Part shown: one piece after another, positions 44,801 to 56,953 of the stretch
Numbering within the stretch: position 1 is the first letter of the stretch
Layout of the letters: every line of letters begins with the position of its first letter
Assembly (NCBI GenBank): GCA_027596075.1
Contig: JADGJC010000042.1
Location: 64,564-128,563 of the forward strand
DNA from: Rhizophlyctis rosea
Taxonomy: Eukaryota > Chytridiomycota > Chytridiomycetes > Rhizophlyctidales > Rhizophlyctidaceae
Length of the DNA: 64,000 nucleotides
Reading direction: 5' to 3'
Translations under genes and position numbers: made by a program
The notes under the pieces: generated by a model
What the model saw: only the letters and a program-made list of their open reading frames with translations
The model's database searches: none
What the model was told of the DNA's origin: nothing

Positions 44801-46358
44801 CGGATGTTTTGCAAATGATGGGACGGGCGGGCCGGCCACAGTTCGATGATGCCGGTGTCGCACGGATCCTTGTTCACGATGTGAAAAAGAACTTTTACAA
44901 GAAGTTCTTACATGAGCCCTTCCCGGTGGAGAGCAGTTTGCATACATGTTTGGCGGACCACTTAAACGCGGAGATTGTGGGAGGAACGGTGAAGACAAAG
45001 CAGGATGGAGTGGATTACTTGACTTGGACCTACCTATACAGGAGATTGATGATGGTAAGCTGCACTCGTGCCGAATTTCATTGAGCTTGTTCACTAAATA
45101 GGTCACACAGAATCCAACCTTCTACGGCGTGGAGGATGCTTCTCCAGCAGGCATCAATATGCATTTGTCCAAGTTAATCGAGGAAGCATTAGACGAGCTT
45201 GCTCGATCCTCCTGCGTGGAAATTGAGGGCGAATTCTACATCCAACCATCGATCTACGGCCGGGTCGCGTCATACTACTACCTACATCACAGCACGATGG
45301 GCGTTCTCACCCAGCGATTAGGACCCGACTACAATGAGGACGAAGACTTCGCACGCCTCCTGAAGATTTTGTGTGATGTATCAGAATACGACGAGCTTCC
45401 TGTACGACATAACGAGGACATCTTGAACAAAGCCTTCGAAAAGCAGTTGCCGGTTGAAGTTCAGTCCGTTGTGATGGGTGGGGCGAGCAGGTTTGGGTTG
45501 GGATACAGCCCGATGGGTTACGATGATCCACATGTAAAGGCTTTCTTCCTCCTCCAAGCGCACATGGTTCGATTGAAGAATCTGCCTTGTTCGGATTATG
45601 CAACGGATACCATTTCTGTGCTTGACCAGAGTATTCGTATTCTTCAGGCGATGGTAGATGTTAGCGCCGAGAAGGGTTACTTGAGGACCTCGTTTGGGAT
45701 CATGCATTTGATGCAGTGCATCAAGCAGGCGGTGGGACTGTCAGATTCGGAGCTGTTGACGTTGCCCAGATTCACGGCGGAGATGGTGGGAATGGTGACG
45801 CATAAGGGACAGGTGATCGAGAAGTTGAGGGACCTTTGTCGGATTCCGGAGAAGGAGAGGCGAGATGTATTCAAGAGGGTGGGATTGAGGGACGCGGAGG
45901 TGCAGGAAATTTGGAGGGTGGTTGATGGGCTTCCGAACGTTGGTCTCAAAGCAAAGATTGAGGGGGCTCAATACGATGGGAAGGAGGGACGGTGGAGCGT
46001 GGAGCCGGGGAAGGAATACAAGCTTTCGATCGACGTCGGTACGCAGCGGATGCGCCGTCCGAAGGACGATCGTCAACAGGGATATCGCGTGTACTCGCCA
46101 CGGTTCCCGAAGCCGCAATATGAAGGGTGGTGGGTTATGCTTGGGGATAAGGGTGCGGATATCTTGGTTGGATTGAAAAGGGTTGCGGCTGTTGGTGGGA
46201 ACGATGGGGATCGAATCACGACGAATCTCATGTTCATGACGCCAGAAGAGGAGGGTTTGGCTGAAATGTCGGTCTTTGCGGTTAGTGATGGGTATGTGGG
46301 GTTGGATGCGGAGGTCAAGGTTAAGTTGAATGTTAGGTGGGGTCGAATCGATGTGTGA
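38897..46358 (+). CDS. SLH1: SLH1/ASCC3-type Ski2-like double-cassette RNA helicase
   Basis: A gene of about 2000 codons with many short introns. The N-terminal part (to about 40060) is poorly conserved. Then come [23 protein letters not shown] and Walker A APTGAGKT (split by an intron at about 40568-40628), followed in cassette 1 by [59 protein letters not shown] text and FGRAGRPQYE. A Sec63 domain comes next. Cassette 2 has [29 protein letters not shown] (43675-43762), [48 protein letters not shown] and a second Sec63 domain. The wording ([15 protein letters not shown]) fits Slh1/ASCC3 better than Brr2. Slh1 splits collided ribosomes in the RQT complex. Individual exon borders upstream of 40065 are approximate. 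Both ATP sites look intact. Confidence 0.9.
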
Positions 46359-46596
46359 AAAGGGTCGGTTGTACATAGTTGGGCGTTGATTATTAGCATA
46401 CATAGCATTAAGTGTTCCTTTTTAGCAAAGTGTTTATAGGCATTGCAAATAGCGAGCAATCGTTGCATTCTTGTATATAAAATGAATCAATATCAGTTGG
46501 CATCGCTTGGTTTGGTTCGACTTCCATGTGGAGTGAACGATGATACATTCATGGGTATACAGAATGTTGCGAGGTGCGGGCACATCCTTATTGCAG

Positions 46597-49152
46597 CTAG
46601 GTTATATGGTGAAGTGCGAGCGGATTGAAGACAGCCTCCGATTGGCATTCTTGATGCAAGTCCAAGACGGTGCCGTGTGATTTCTGCCGGGGTTGTACGC
46701 CCTGTTCTTCCTCAAACTGATCGGTCAAATCACCATCATTTTCCTCCTGCTCCTCGTCTTCCGTCAAATTCGCCAGCGGGTTCACCAAGGTGAACCTACG
46801 TCCGTTCTCCCTGGCCATCATTGCTTTTTCCTCATCCGCCGTCATGATATCAGGCGATCCCTCATCGTCATTCTGCAATGTAAGGTCACTTTCCTCCGCT
46901 TCCACCTCATCCAACTGCTGTCCACTTTTGTGCATGACGAACCCGCGTCTAGCATCTACAATCACCAATGCCACCGCACTCAGACACGCACCCGCACTCA
47001 CGCCAACAAAAAGCAATCCTACGCCCAGCCAATCCTCACTGCGGTTACGAACATCCGCCACGGCAAGCGGCACTACACTCAGGGCAACGTTGACACACAC
47101 ATACACCATCCCGTATGCAGTTGCGAGTTGGCTGCGGTCTACGAGGAGAGGTACAGAGGACCAAATGATTGCGGGGAACATTGATGCCGAGCCGCCCATT
47201 ATCATCATTGTGATGAGGGGATTTATGAATGTGAATGTGAAGAGGAGGTGGGTTGTTAGGAGGAGGAGGCCGGCGAGGCAGAGGAGGAGGGAGCGGAAGC
47301 CGAAGCGGTCGGTTAGGAGGCCGGTGATTGGGCCGCCGGGGGTTGAGACTAGGGCGGAAATTGACATTACTGAGGGGGAGGTGTGAGTGTGAGTCTTTGG
47401 GGACGTCCTTTTTGGATGCGGCCGTACATACCGAATGCGGCATGGTCGGGGTCGTTTGGCCACCATTTGCTTTGGAAGACTGATTGTGGTAAGATGATGA
47501 GATGTTTAGTACCCACATTCAGTGGCTCAAGGAGCTGTTGAAGGGGCGCCATACTTACAGTCAACGCAAATGTTGTGAAACGGACTGTAAGCGCTATACA
47601 GAAACACCGTGGCCAAGCATAGGAACCAGAAAGCCAGTGGTAGACCGAAAATGTTTTTCACCCACGCCACTACGAATGACCAAGGACCTTGACTCAACGC
47701 ATCGTTCGATGATTCTGTACTGTATGCTTCTCCAACAACCGACACCTTCTCATCAGTGCTACGTGCACTTCCCCCCTTCGCATATCCCAACTCAGTGCTC
47801 TGAGCGCTCACACTTTTAGCATACCATGTATCATCATCGGAATCCTGGGTGCTATGTGATATGCTCGATATCCTCGGTTTGACATATGCGTCCATTTGAT
47901 CCTGCTCCTCTACATCCGTCTCATCTCCTTCGTCTTCGTCCCCCGCGACTCCGAACCGAAGGCGAAATCGATCGGTATCTATTACCGCTAGAAGGATGGC
48001 GCACATGAGGCCGACACCACAGGTCCCGACGCTTAACCACGTTGCTTTGACTACGCCTCCGATGCGTGGTGATAGGTTGTCTCCGACAAGTCCTGCAAGT
48101 GCCGCGACGGATGTATGTGCGGCTAATGCAAAGGCTAAGAACCTCCCGCGGAACCAGTCGGTACTGACAACTGTACTTGAAATCTCCACCGAGTCCGACG
48201 CCGCGCCGACAATAGCTCTACCCACGACCATCATGTTGAAGTTTTTCAGCTCGTTTCCGACAGCGAAGAGGGCCTGTCCGCCCAAGATCACAACAGAGAA
48301 CAGAACCAGCATTGTACGATGGCCTAGCGCGTCGATGAGAATCCCGCCAAGTAGGGGAAGTATGAAGTTCGGTAATGAGTAAACAGTGTAAAGGAGATTA
48401 ATCTGCCACTGATATTGATCGTATGACGAACCAAGATGTTGTTGGAGGGACGTGTTGATCGCTGCGGGGAGGTTGTAGGAGTAGTCCATTCCGAAGAGGG
48501 AGAAGCAGCAGAGGAGGAATATTAGGGAGCGGAATGACCAAGATTTTACGGAGGAGGGAGGTAAAGGTGTGACGACGCTTGGTGGACGGGCTGTGGGTTG
48601 GACGAAGGTGCTTGGACGTCTGGTGCTGGGTGTGAGGACGAGGGAGGGGCGATGTGCACGGATGGAGGGGACGATGATGGAGGAGCGGGCGGTTGGAGAT
48701 ACTATGCTTGGTCGGCCGGGACTTATGGATTGTCTGTGAACCGTAGATATTCTGGGTGGCGGGCTGATGGATTGGCGGTGGGGACTGGTTGATTGCCTGC
48801 GAACGACCACGGAGGGTCTACGAGGACTAATGAATGGTATAATGACGGAGGAGCGGCCCATGACTGAAGGTCTGCCGTTGACAGAGGGCCGTCCGGCCAT
48901 CGAAGGTCTTCCAGCTACAGAAGGCCTGGTTGAACTCATCGACATGGCCACAGACGGTCGATTGGCATCTATGGAAGTCCTGAATCTAACATTGGGTGAA
49001 GGTGTTTCCGGCGAAGGTGTTTGCGGCGTCGAATCTTCGCCTAATAATGGGAGTGCTGTTGGAGAAAACGACGACTTGCGATGTGTGGGAAGAGCTCTGG
49101 TTCCCACTTGAACGGAAGGGCGACGTGGATCTCCTGCTGTTGAATGCCGCAT
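46597..49152 (-). CDS. MFSD1-like major facilitator transporter with long N-terminal RPS-repeat tail
   Basis: Exons 49152-47559, 47479-47432 and 47369-46597 keep phase, giving 804 residues. The first about 205 residues are disordered and repetitive, with units such as GRPSVAGRPSMAGRPSVNGRPSVMGR and further xRRPS/HRQS units. About 12 hydrophobic segments follow, beginning FRSLIFLLCCFSLFGMDYSYNLPAAINTSL. A typical MFS loop is GILIDALGHRTML, and the second half has GPITGLLTDRFGFRSLLL. A long charged loop (about residues 420-500) separates the halves, and the acidic cytosolic tail is about 110 residues. MFSD1 relatives export dipeptides from lysosomes; substrate and vacuolar location are inference. 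The start is the first ATG of the frame. RPS/RRPS units resemble basophilic-kinase sites and may regulate the tail. Confidence 0.75.
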
Positions 49153-52100
49153 TTTGAATTATGACAGGGCAGTGAAGTTGTGATGTCTGGCGGAAAAGTT
49201 ATCGCAAAATGAACAATGCCAAATTTGAACACAAGGCCCAGCGGAAATCGTATGCAACAAGCGACAAAGTGTTGAAACCGATATAATGAAAGAGAAGACA
49301 TTGCCCACCCTTCGAATTGCGAGCTGCATTTTCATTTTGTCTCTTCGTAGTCCTCACGGTGAATACCATCAATGGCAGAAGTCATAGACAAGAATTGGAA
49401 ACTCTGTTTTAACGAGGATGCGGTCTTTAAACAAACGATCTTCACAATTCACTGAACCTTATTCATTTCCCATTCACGGTAACGGAATCCACAACAGCCT
49501 TCTTGTTTTCGAATTCATAGGACCCTGAAACGCGCCACCAAATTGAACTGAATATCTGTGCCACCAAGCACGTTCCTGTTTATCAGCATCGCATGTAAGA
49601 CCCAACAATTTGGCTACGGAGCCGTGAATGGCATTCTGATCACTGTTTTGTACATCAGGATTTGTTGAAGCTTGACCTTTAAAGGGGCTTTCGGTTTTAT
49701 GCATGCTCACAAAGGGAGAAGTTGTACGGTAGTGAAGTGTTGTTTTGTCACCAGCTCTCAGCAAGAGAGATCTCTGGAGTGAATCGCCAAATCTTAAGAT
49801 TTCGATACTGCTTGAGACCGATTGCTGGTGGACTAAAATACGGAGTAGTCACAGCTTCATCGGAGCAATCGAGTCACAGCAGCAAAATTGAGGAAAGGTT
49901 TATATACGAGCTGAGTGCCGACAACATAGATCAACAGGGCCGCTAGTTATGCAGATGTGAGCAGCATTTTTTGAGAGTTTCCACCTGTTGGTTTTATATA
50001 TTGCAGCACGCAAATTTCTCCTCTATGGCCCCCGGCAACTGAGACGTAAGACTCCTGTTCTGCTTTCTGCCGCTGACCATTGATCATAGGTGACTGCCGT
50101 GTCATCTGATGTACCTTAACTTCCATCTGCACAATCCGACCTACGTGCCGCACATTCCGGCAAGTAAAACCCCGTTTAACCAAGTTGACATCGTGACGTC
50201 GGTTGTTTGTGGCTGATTGTGGCCTAACAATGCCCGATGTTTCCGCATCATTCAAGGGCACGGTCAGTTACCCATAAGAGCAGTACTCCGGGCCTATTAA
50301 CGCCCCCCATCGCTTCCACTCCATCATTCGGTTCCGCGACCCGTTCCAGGACTCCCCCATTCCCTATGTCAAATTGAGGACGCAAAATTATACGGAAGAT
50401 CACATATCCTAACGTATGAGTTTGTGCTTTTGATACGCATGCTGCAGGATTATTCTTCCAATTCCACATCAAGGGTGCTGAATTGCAATGTGATGTTGTA
50501 ATGCGCGGCAGGGGCCGGAGGTGAAAGCTGGGGGCTGGTGAAGTGCCCTTGGCACAGGGAGTGCTGTTGCTCGCTATGGAGGATCGCGCAGCTGTCGTGC
50601 GTGGGGACGAGGGCGGAGAATGAAATAGATTTGCTGGACTTTAAGTGGATGGGGATTAGCGAAGTAGAGGCTGAACTTCATCCTTGGGAATGGAGGAGGA
50701 TGTTGGGAGATTGAAGATAGCGTGTGAAAGGTGGACATATCACTGTTAGTATGTGCTTCTGGAATTCCAGAATGCGAGTGGGTAGAGATTGAGTCCTTCA
50801 TTGACGAACGTCGAGTACTTCCCAAAAACATACTCACAAAGCCTTCATCAATTGGGTGCAGCGAGGCGGTCGCAAACTTTCGTTACAAAGAACTGTTTTT
50901 TGAATGGCGCCAATTCCTGCCTGTCTAGATGACCACGACAACACGTTCTCCTTGTCTCGCATGGAGAACGCCGGGTCACGCATGTTGCGGATTTGCCATT
51001 CCATGCGTACTTCCGTTGGATTGCAGATCAATTTGAAATCATGTAGATCTGACCTCCTGATATCACGCCAGAAGCAGTCCTTCCATGTACAAGCCACATT
51101 CGCGAGGGTCTTCTATGATTTCTTGTTTCCATCTAAAACGCATATCTGCGTTCTGCACAAGTATGCCAGATGAAGCTCACATCCACTGATGCTACTTTCT
51201 ATTACTTGTGGGACATACCAGGTGTGAATTTGAAGTCACGTTGATGCTGATGCCCACTGTCGGGATTCCAGTATGCGGAAGACGGAGTCGACCATAAGTC
51301 TCGTCTCTCGATAAAAACCCGATTTTCCAAGCACAAACCAAAATCAGCAATTTAAACCGCCTTTCAGAATAGCATCCTGCATTCCACCCGCGCGAAAACT
51401 GTGGCGAATATTCATGTAATAAAGAATGAAACCACCAGGACTTAGCCACCATTTGCCACCACCATTTGCCACTTCGCCGCATGCTTGATACAGATGTCTG
51501 TTTGGATGACGTGTGTGGGGAAGCTCTCAAACAAAGTTGGAGGCGCAGCTCATACATCTGAACTTTATCGTCCACTGCTCCCATCCCCTCCCAATTTCCA
51601 TCCACGAAAATCCCATATCTCAATAACGGACTACTGTCCTCAACAGTCTCTCCTCTTGCGTCAGCAGAATCGCTGATTTTGATGGTGAAGGCTATGAGAA
51701 TCCAGCAATGAACCACGGTTACCGGCATCCACAACAGTCTCTCCCCTTGCGTCAGTGTGATCGTTGAGTTTGATGCGGAGACTATGATAAGCGTTTTTCC
51801 ATCGAGGATCATGCAATGTGCTTACAAGAATGATAGCCAGTCTCGCCCCCTTGCGTCATAGGGATGGCACATAAGAGGACTAAGAGGTGTGACGTTGTGG
51901 GGAGACCGCTTGATGGTAAATCGCCGCTTGATAAGGAATGATGATACCATAGAAGCTGAAAGACGGATGGGAACGCTATGTTCCTGAGCCATCTTCACAT
52001 GAGGGAGTGACACATCTCCTTAACAGCGCGACATCCGCGGACATAAGTAAACAAAGTATGTCATGGCATGACGCGACGAGGAGTCGCAACTGTTTCGAAG

Positions 52101-54197
52101 GCGTTGCAGTGTGATGACTTCGCGGTGTGACTGCTATGATGGCCGAACTCTCGAAGGTAATTTATAGCTGAGTATTCAGCATCCTAATTAAGTTGCATTG
52201 ATATTGGCATGTCATGCTTTGAAGTAAAGGCGGGTTAGGCGTTTCGGCGGACAACGTCTAGGACGCGAGGACGCGTCGACTTTTTATTCATGCTCTGGAC
52301 TCTAGTTCGATAGCACAAGAATAAGGGATGCGTTTCAGGCGACATGAAAACTTGCTTCAAATTTTATGAAAAAACGGGTCTGGACTCATGGACCAACGAC
52401 CTCGAATAATAGCCCAATAACAGCCCCATCCAAAGAGACCAGCACATCCCACCCAAATCCCGCGATCTGCCCCAGACGTGCCGTGGTATCGGATCACAGG
52501 CACAGACTACCGGTCCAATTCATTATGTGTGAACCTCCGATTGACGTGACGTAATTGTGTTTTTTGTGTGACGTTTTTAGTGCGTTTTAGGGTTTTAGTG
52601 GTTGGAGATGTAAGCGTGGCTGAGGTAAAAGGGACAAAGCGCGGTATTTGCGGGTGAAGTTTGTCGACTTTCATTCGCCAGGAGTGGATTATGACACCAC
52701 ACGGAGCTGCTTACCATGTCCGTAGTTGGGGGACGGTGTATCACTGTAATGGGTGATCATTTGATGTGAGCCCGAATTACAGGATCAGCAGGCGTTGATT
52801 GCCTATGACGCAGTGAGTTGTTGAGTGAAACACGGTTCTGATATTCCAGGTGATTCCCACGCTGACTCCATCACCAAGCCCGATAAAATCCATGAACCTG
52901 GTTTACATGTTGCCGGGCCACTGGCGTCAGAAGGGGGCAACCCATCCCTCCCGGAGCACCGTCCACAGACACTTCCTTTCATCAATGGAATCCACCATTC
53001 CCAAAATGCAAAGTTTTCTTTCATTGAATGTAAAAGGAGGGGGTCCCTTTCCCATAGTGGGGACTGCAGATCGCCCCCATTATTACGTTGATTAATCGTC
53101 CCTCCAAATACGCGCAACTTGGTAACATAGCGTCATCACTAGCAAGGAGGCGGATAGCAAAGAGCGATAGGGATAGTCTGTGCATCCCCCATCTGCCAGT
53201 GTGCATCATCGCTTTGCGTGGACGGTTGATGGAGTCAACTCGACCTCACTGCTAAGGCAATCCAATCCAATCAGCAAGCGCGGTCCTGAACCTGCTGATA
53301 GCTGGCTTCACACAGGTGTGCTTTTGCTGCCAACAACAATAAATCTAAAGAGTGAAAGCCCCACCTGCTTCGCTCTGGACTCGACCGATTGGCCCTTACC
53401 ATACTTTCATCCGACAGGGCTTTCTTACGTCCATCAAATTTTATTCTCTCATCCTACACCATACTCACAACACCATAACATCACATCCAATCGTGCACCC
53501 GTGTATCAAATACCGGACCCGACAACCTGATATCCATATTCTTGGGTCTGCTCAATCGGCGCGCCACCCATCCACCGTACTAAAGACACCTTGGACCCAC
53601 CGACCTCCCATCCACCATTCGCACCTTCCAGTCCCTCACTTGATTACATAGTACACCCAAAATCCACGCAACGCCGTCAGTGGCATCCCACTCCATCGAT
53701 GAAGAAAGACATCCTCCGTCCGCATACCAGAAATTCAACATTATAACATCTGTTCCTCCGATACCGGATTCACTATTTGTATCCTTCCACCCCCATCCAC
53801 ATTCCACGGACTGGCCTGAATCCACACTGATATACATAATCCACCCTTCAATGGCGCTGCCCTTGCACTGAAAGCAAACCTTCCCTTCGACACGCGCAGC
53901 GCATACCTACACTCTTCCCGCTCTTTTTGCAAACCCTCGTGGTTGTCTTTCGGAAAACTTTCGCGTGGTTTGCGTGGGATGTCCCCATTGTTAGAATAGT
54001 GTTTGTCAGAAACAGGTGTTTGTTTGTGCGCAGGTGGGTGTCTTTGCCGGAGGGGTTTATCATGTTTTCAGAGCCCTGACATCCCCTTTCGATTTCTCAA
54101 TCTTTAGGCCTTTCCTGCTCGTCCCAAACCCTTGTAACTTATATATTTATTCCATCTGCTGTCGACTTTTACTCCTTTCCTCTCTCGCCACACATAC
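49153..54197. other. Gene-poor stretch of 5 kb
   Basis: No frame here shows a domain or a believable exon chain; the longest is 206 codons on the minus strand (51192-51812) and overlaps a repeat. The right third (about 53380-53960) is pyrimidine-rich on the plus strand and probably forms the promoter and long leader of the zinc-finger gene, with several short upstream frames. A degenerate tandem repeat lies at 51630-51870. Confidence 0.45.
51630..51870. repeat. Diverged tandem repeat, about 95 bp unit
   Basis: The block caacagtctctcctcttgcgtcag...atcgctgattttgatg at about 51639-51682 recurs as caacagtctctccccttgcgtcag...atcgttgagtttgatg at about 51730-51773, an offset of about 92. A third, weaker copy (ccagtctcgcccccttgcgtca) begins at about 51838. 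This is probably a decayed minisatellite. It overlaps a minus-strand open frame, which is likely spurious. Confidence 0.6.
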
Positions 54198-56246
54198 ATG
54201 GAGCCGCTCGCCGCTCGCTTCTTTCCAACATCATCAACGTTTGGCGAAGTTCAGTACGGACGGAAGCGGAGACACTCATTGAACGAAGACGCTGAAGACT
54301 CTCGCATTACCCCCTCATCCTTCCGTCCTCCTACCCTACCTCCTCCATACTCGCAATCCACGTTCTCAAATATCGAGTCGCTCGCAGCATCTGACAGCAT
54401 GGACCGGTCGTCGGGGGATGTCGCGTTCGCACCATCGCACGGTTTCGGCAGTCTTACAAGCCCCGCCCTGTCAACCCTATCGTACGACCAACATTCGGTT
54501 GGAAGCACGTCGCCAAGGGGGTCTTTGACAGGACGGTCGAAGTCACCGGAAGCGAAGGTCATGGATAGTCGGTTGGGATCATCGTGGCAGGATGGTGTGG
54601 TGCGTGCAGGCACGTACGGTGAGTCGGAGTGGGGTGCTAATGAAGGGATGTCGGGAAGTGGGTATGGGGCATATGGATACGGGACGTCTGCCGTTGGAGC
54701 GAACGGAAGGAGTGCAACGGCGCCTCCGGCTGTTGGGTACACTGGACAGAACTTCCAATCATCAGCAGCAGCACCTCTCCCTGCTCCTCAACCGCAACAA
54801 CCAACGTATCCCTTCTATTCGACACCGCAAGCCAATCCCGCGCTGGGATTGCCACCACGCACTATCGAGCCACCAAGCAACTTCGGCCGTCAACCAGACT
54901 ATTCATTGTCAACCTACAACACTTCCGCCAATGGTTCCTCGTTGCAATCGCCTGCCATCGGACGATCTCTTTCGGAAGCAGCGTATCCTCGTCAAGCGCC
55001 TCCCAGCCATCTCTACTCGCATCAGCCGTCAGCGGGTTCTTCCATACCCATTTCTTTTCAGTTTGGCGGCTTGTCCCATCTGGGATCCAGTGCACCGGCG
55101 GCACCAGCGGTCCCCCTATACCCTTCCCATCAAACATCCCTTCCGCAGTATCCGTCGGCGACCAACTACAGCGGAGCAGCATACGGCATCGGGAGCAAGT
55201 TCGGCACCAGCCTCAACGGCAGCACGAACAATGGCGGCATCACCGGCCCTGCGTTGACGTCCTTGTTTGCGCCCGGGTCCAATCGTTCTTCAACTTCGTC
55301 GATTTCGTCCAATTCATCGGGATCCTTGGTGAAGGTTGAGCCATCGCCATCGCCGTTGCCGGACTTCAACACACGATCCCCTTACCAATACACGCAACCG
55401 GCTGCTCCACCCTCGACTTCCGCACCCTACTCGCAAACGCAATCATATCAAACTCCGTCCCTTCCCTCATACACAGCGGGGTCAGCGGCATCGTATGCAA
55501 GTACACCATACCAGCAATCTGCTCAATACCAATATCACACTCACTACCACAATCATACCCACCAGTACGGAGCGAACGGAAACGGCCTCTCGTCCACCGC
55601 GCCAAGCCTCGGCGGATACGGCTCCTCGACACCAGCACCGTCATACTACCCGCCGCACAGCATCCAACCCAGTCAACTCTACGCCCCACAACCAACAACA
55701 GCCCCATCTCCAAACCCCCCATCCCCTCTCTCCAACACATCCACAAGCCCCGGCCCAGCTCCCACAGGCCTCCCCACAAAATCAAACCCCAACCGCCCCA
55801 CAACGGCCTCCTCCTCCTCCACATCCTCAACAACAACCATCAACAACGCCCCACCCAGCGGCCCCCCCTACCACTGCCAACACCCCACCTGCCACAAATC
55901 CTACCCGAAACTCTCCTCCCTCCGCGACCACGCGCGCACGCACGCACTGCACAGGACGAGGAACTTTGAGTGTATGATTTGTCATAAGAGATTTTTGAGA
56001 CGGCAGGATTTGAGGCGGCATGATGCGACGCATTTGGGGGGTGTGAAGCCTTGGAAGTGTGAGGGGTGTGGGACGGGGTTTACGAGGCAGGATGCGTTGC
56101 AGAGGCATAGGAAGGCTAGGAGGTGTGGGGCTTTGAGTGGGGTTGGGAGTGAGGTTAAGGTTGAGAATGGGGGAGGGGGGAGTAGTGGGAGTCAGAGTGG
56201 GAGTCAGAGTGGGAGTGAGGATGGGAGTGTTGATGGGAGTGCTTGA
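54198..56246 (+). CDS. C2H2 zinc-finger transcription factor, intronless
   Basis: A single frame of 682 residues. The first about 550 residues are disordered and rich in Ser, Pro, Gln, Tyr and Ala (for example SYTAGSAASYASTPYQQSA), the usual activation-domain composition. Three C2H2 fingers follow at about residues 556-645: CQHPTCHKSYPKLSSLRDHARTH (CX4C, HX3H), CMICHKRFLRRQDLRRHDATH, and CEGCGTGFTRQDALQRHRKARRC, where the last ligand is a cysteine (C2HC). The tail is GSQSGSQSGSEDGSVDGS-like. The second and third fingers have Arg/Gln/Asp at recognition positions; a DNA site cannot be derived. The gene ends in a T-rich region. Third-position composition changes sharply at about 55960. Confidence 0.88.
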   Translation: MEPLAARFFPTSSTFGEVQYGRKRRHSLNEDAEDSRITPSSFRPPTLPPPYSQSTFSNIESLAASDSMDRSSGDVAFAPSHGFGSLTSPALSTLSYDQHSVGSTSPRGSLTGRSKSPEAKVMDSRLGSSWQDGVVRAGTYGESEWGANEGMSGSGYGAYGYGTSAVGANGRSATAPPAVGYTGQNFQSSAAAPLPAPQPQQPTYPFYSTPQANPALGLPPRTIEPPSNFGRQPDYSLSTYNTSANGSSLQSPAIGRSLSEAAYPRQAPPSHLYSHQPSAGSSIPISFQFGGLSHLGSSAPAAPAVPLYPSHQTSLPQYPSATNYSGAAYGIGSKFGTSLNGSTNNGGITGPALTSLFAPGSNRSSTSSISSNSSGSLVKVEPSPSPLPDFNTRSPYQYTQPAAPPSTSAPYSQTQSYQTPSLPSYTAGSAASYASTPYQQSAQYQYHTHYHNHTHQYGANGNGLSSTAPSLGGYGSSTPAPSYYPPHSIQPSQLYAPQPTTAPSPNPPSPLSNTSTSPGPAPTGLPTKSNPNRPTTASSSSTSSTTTINNAPPSGPPYHCQHPTCHKSYPKLSSLRDHARTHALHRTRNFECMICHKRFLRRQDLRRHDATHLGGVKPWKCEGCGTGFTRQDALQRHRKARRCGALSGVGSEVKVENGGGGSSGSQSGSQSGSEDGSVDGSA

Positions 56247-56953
56247 TCTTGGTTTTTTTGATGGGAGGGAGGGGTTTTTTGTTTTGCATGTGTCCTTCTT
56301 TTTGTTCTTTTTCTTCTTTCCTTAACTTAAGATCCCTTGTTCTTGTTTTGTGCAACCGTTTCGCTTTTTTGAATGGGTTTGAAGTAGGGGATTGAAAGTT
56401 GGAGTAACGGGTATAGATTAGTATCCCTTGTTTTGCGTGCTTTGCAATGTCCTTCGTGATAGTCTGGGTAATTGCTTGTTTCTTCGCCTTTTTTTTGTTT
56501 GTTTCATATATTGCGCATTTTTTCCGGGGAAAATATAACATTCGCTCACTTGTATAAAAGTCATCATGCACTCTATTTGTTTTGTGTTGTGCTATGTGGT
56601 TTTGGTATTTTTTTGTGGAAGTGTAAATATCCTGCTTGCCGCCGCAATGCCGCGATTATGCAAGGGGTGAAAAGAATGCAGGACCCAAGGGTATTACGTA
56701 ATATAGTGTCGCGACCCCGGTACCACGTGGCGTTCGATGTTGACGCGTCGTTCCACGGAACAAGAAATGACGTAAGGTGTTCTATATGGAAGACTCGATG
56801 GCCCGGCGTGGAATCATGAAGTCCCCAAAAATAATAAAACCCCTAGCCGACTATCGTTTCCCGATGTTCAATACACCACGCCGTCTCATCCTATCATCTT
56901 TTCGAAGAAGAACACTTCAAACAAACAAGAAACAATACTACCGATTTACTGCG
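56247..56953. other. Intergenic region
   Basis: The left part (56250-56560) is T-rich on plus and likely holds the 3' end of the zinc-finger gene. A plausible promoter for the decarboxylase gene lies on the right. No gene is supported. Confidence 0.35.

Noticed and set aside
51192..51812. 206-codon minus-strand open frame
   Set aside because: It overlaps the 95-bp tandem repeat, shows no domain or hydrophobic pattern, and has Trp-rich, low-quality composition. Probably chance.
52575..52600. ttttagggttttag, resembling a telomere repeat
   Set aside because: There are only two imperfect units in an AT-rich context, with no array, so it is not an internal telomeric tract.
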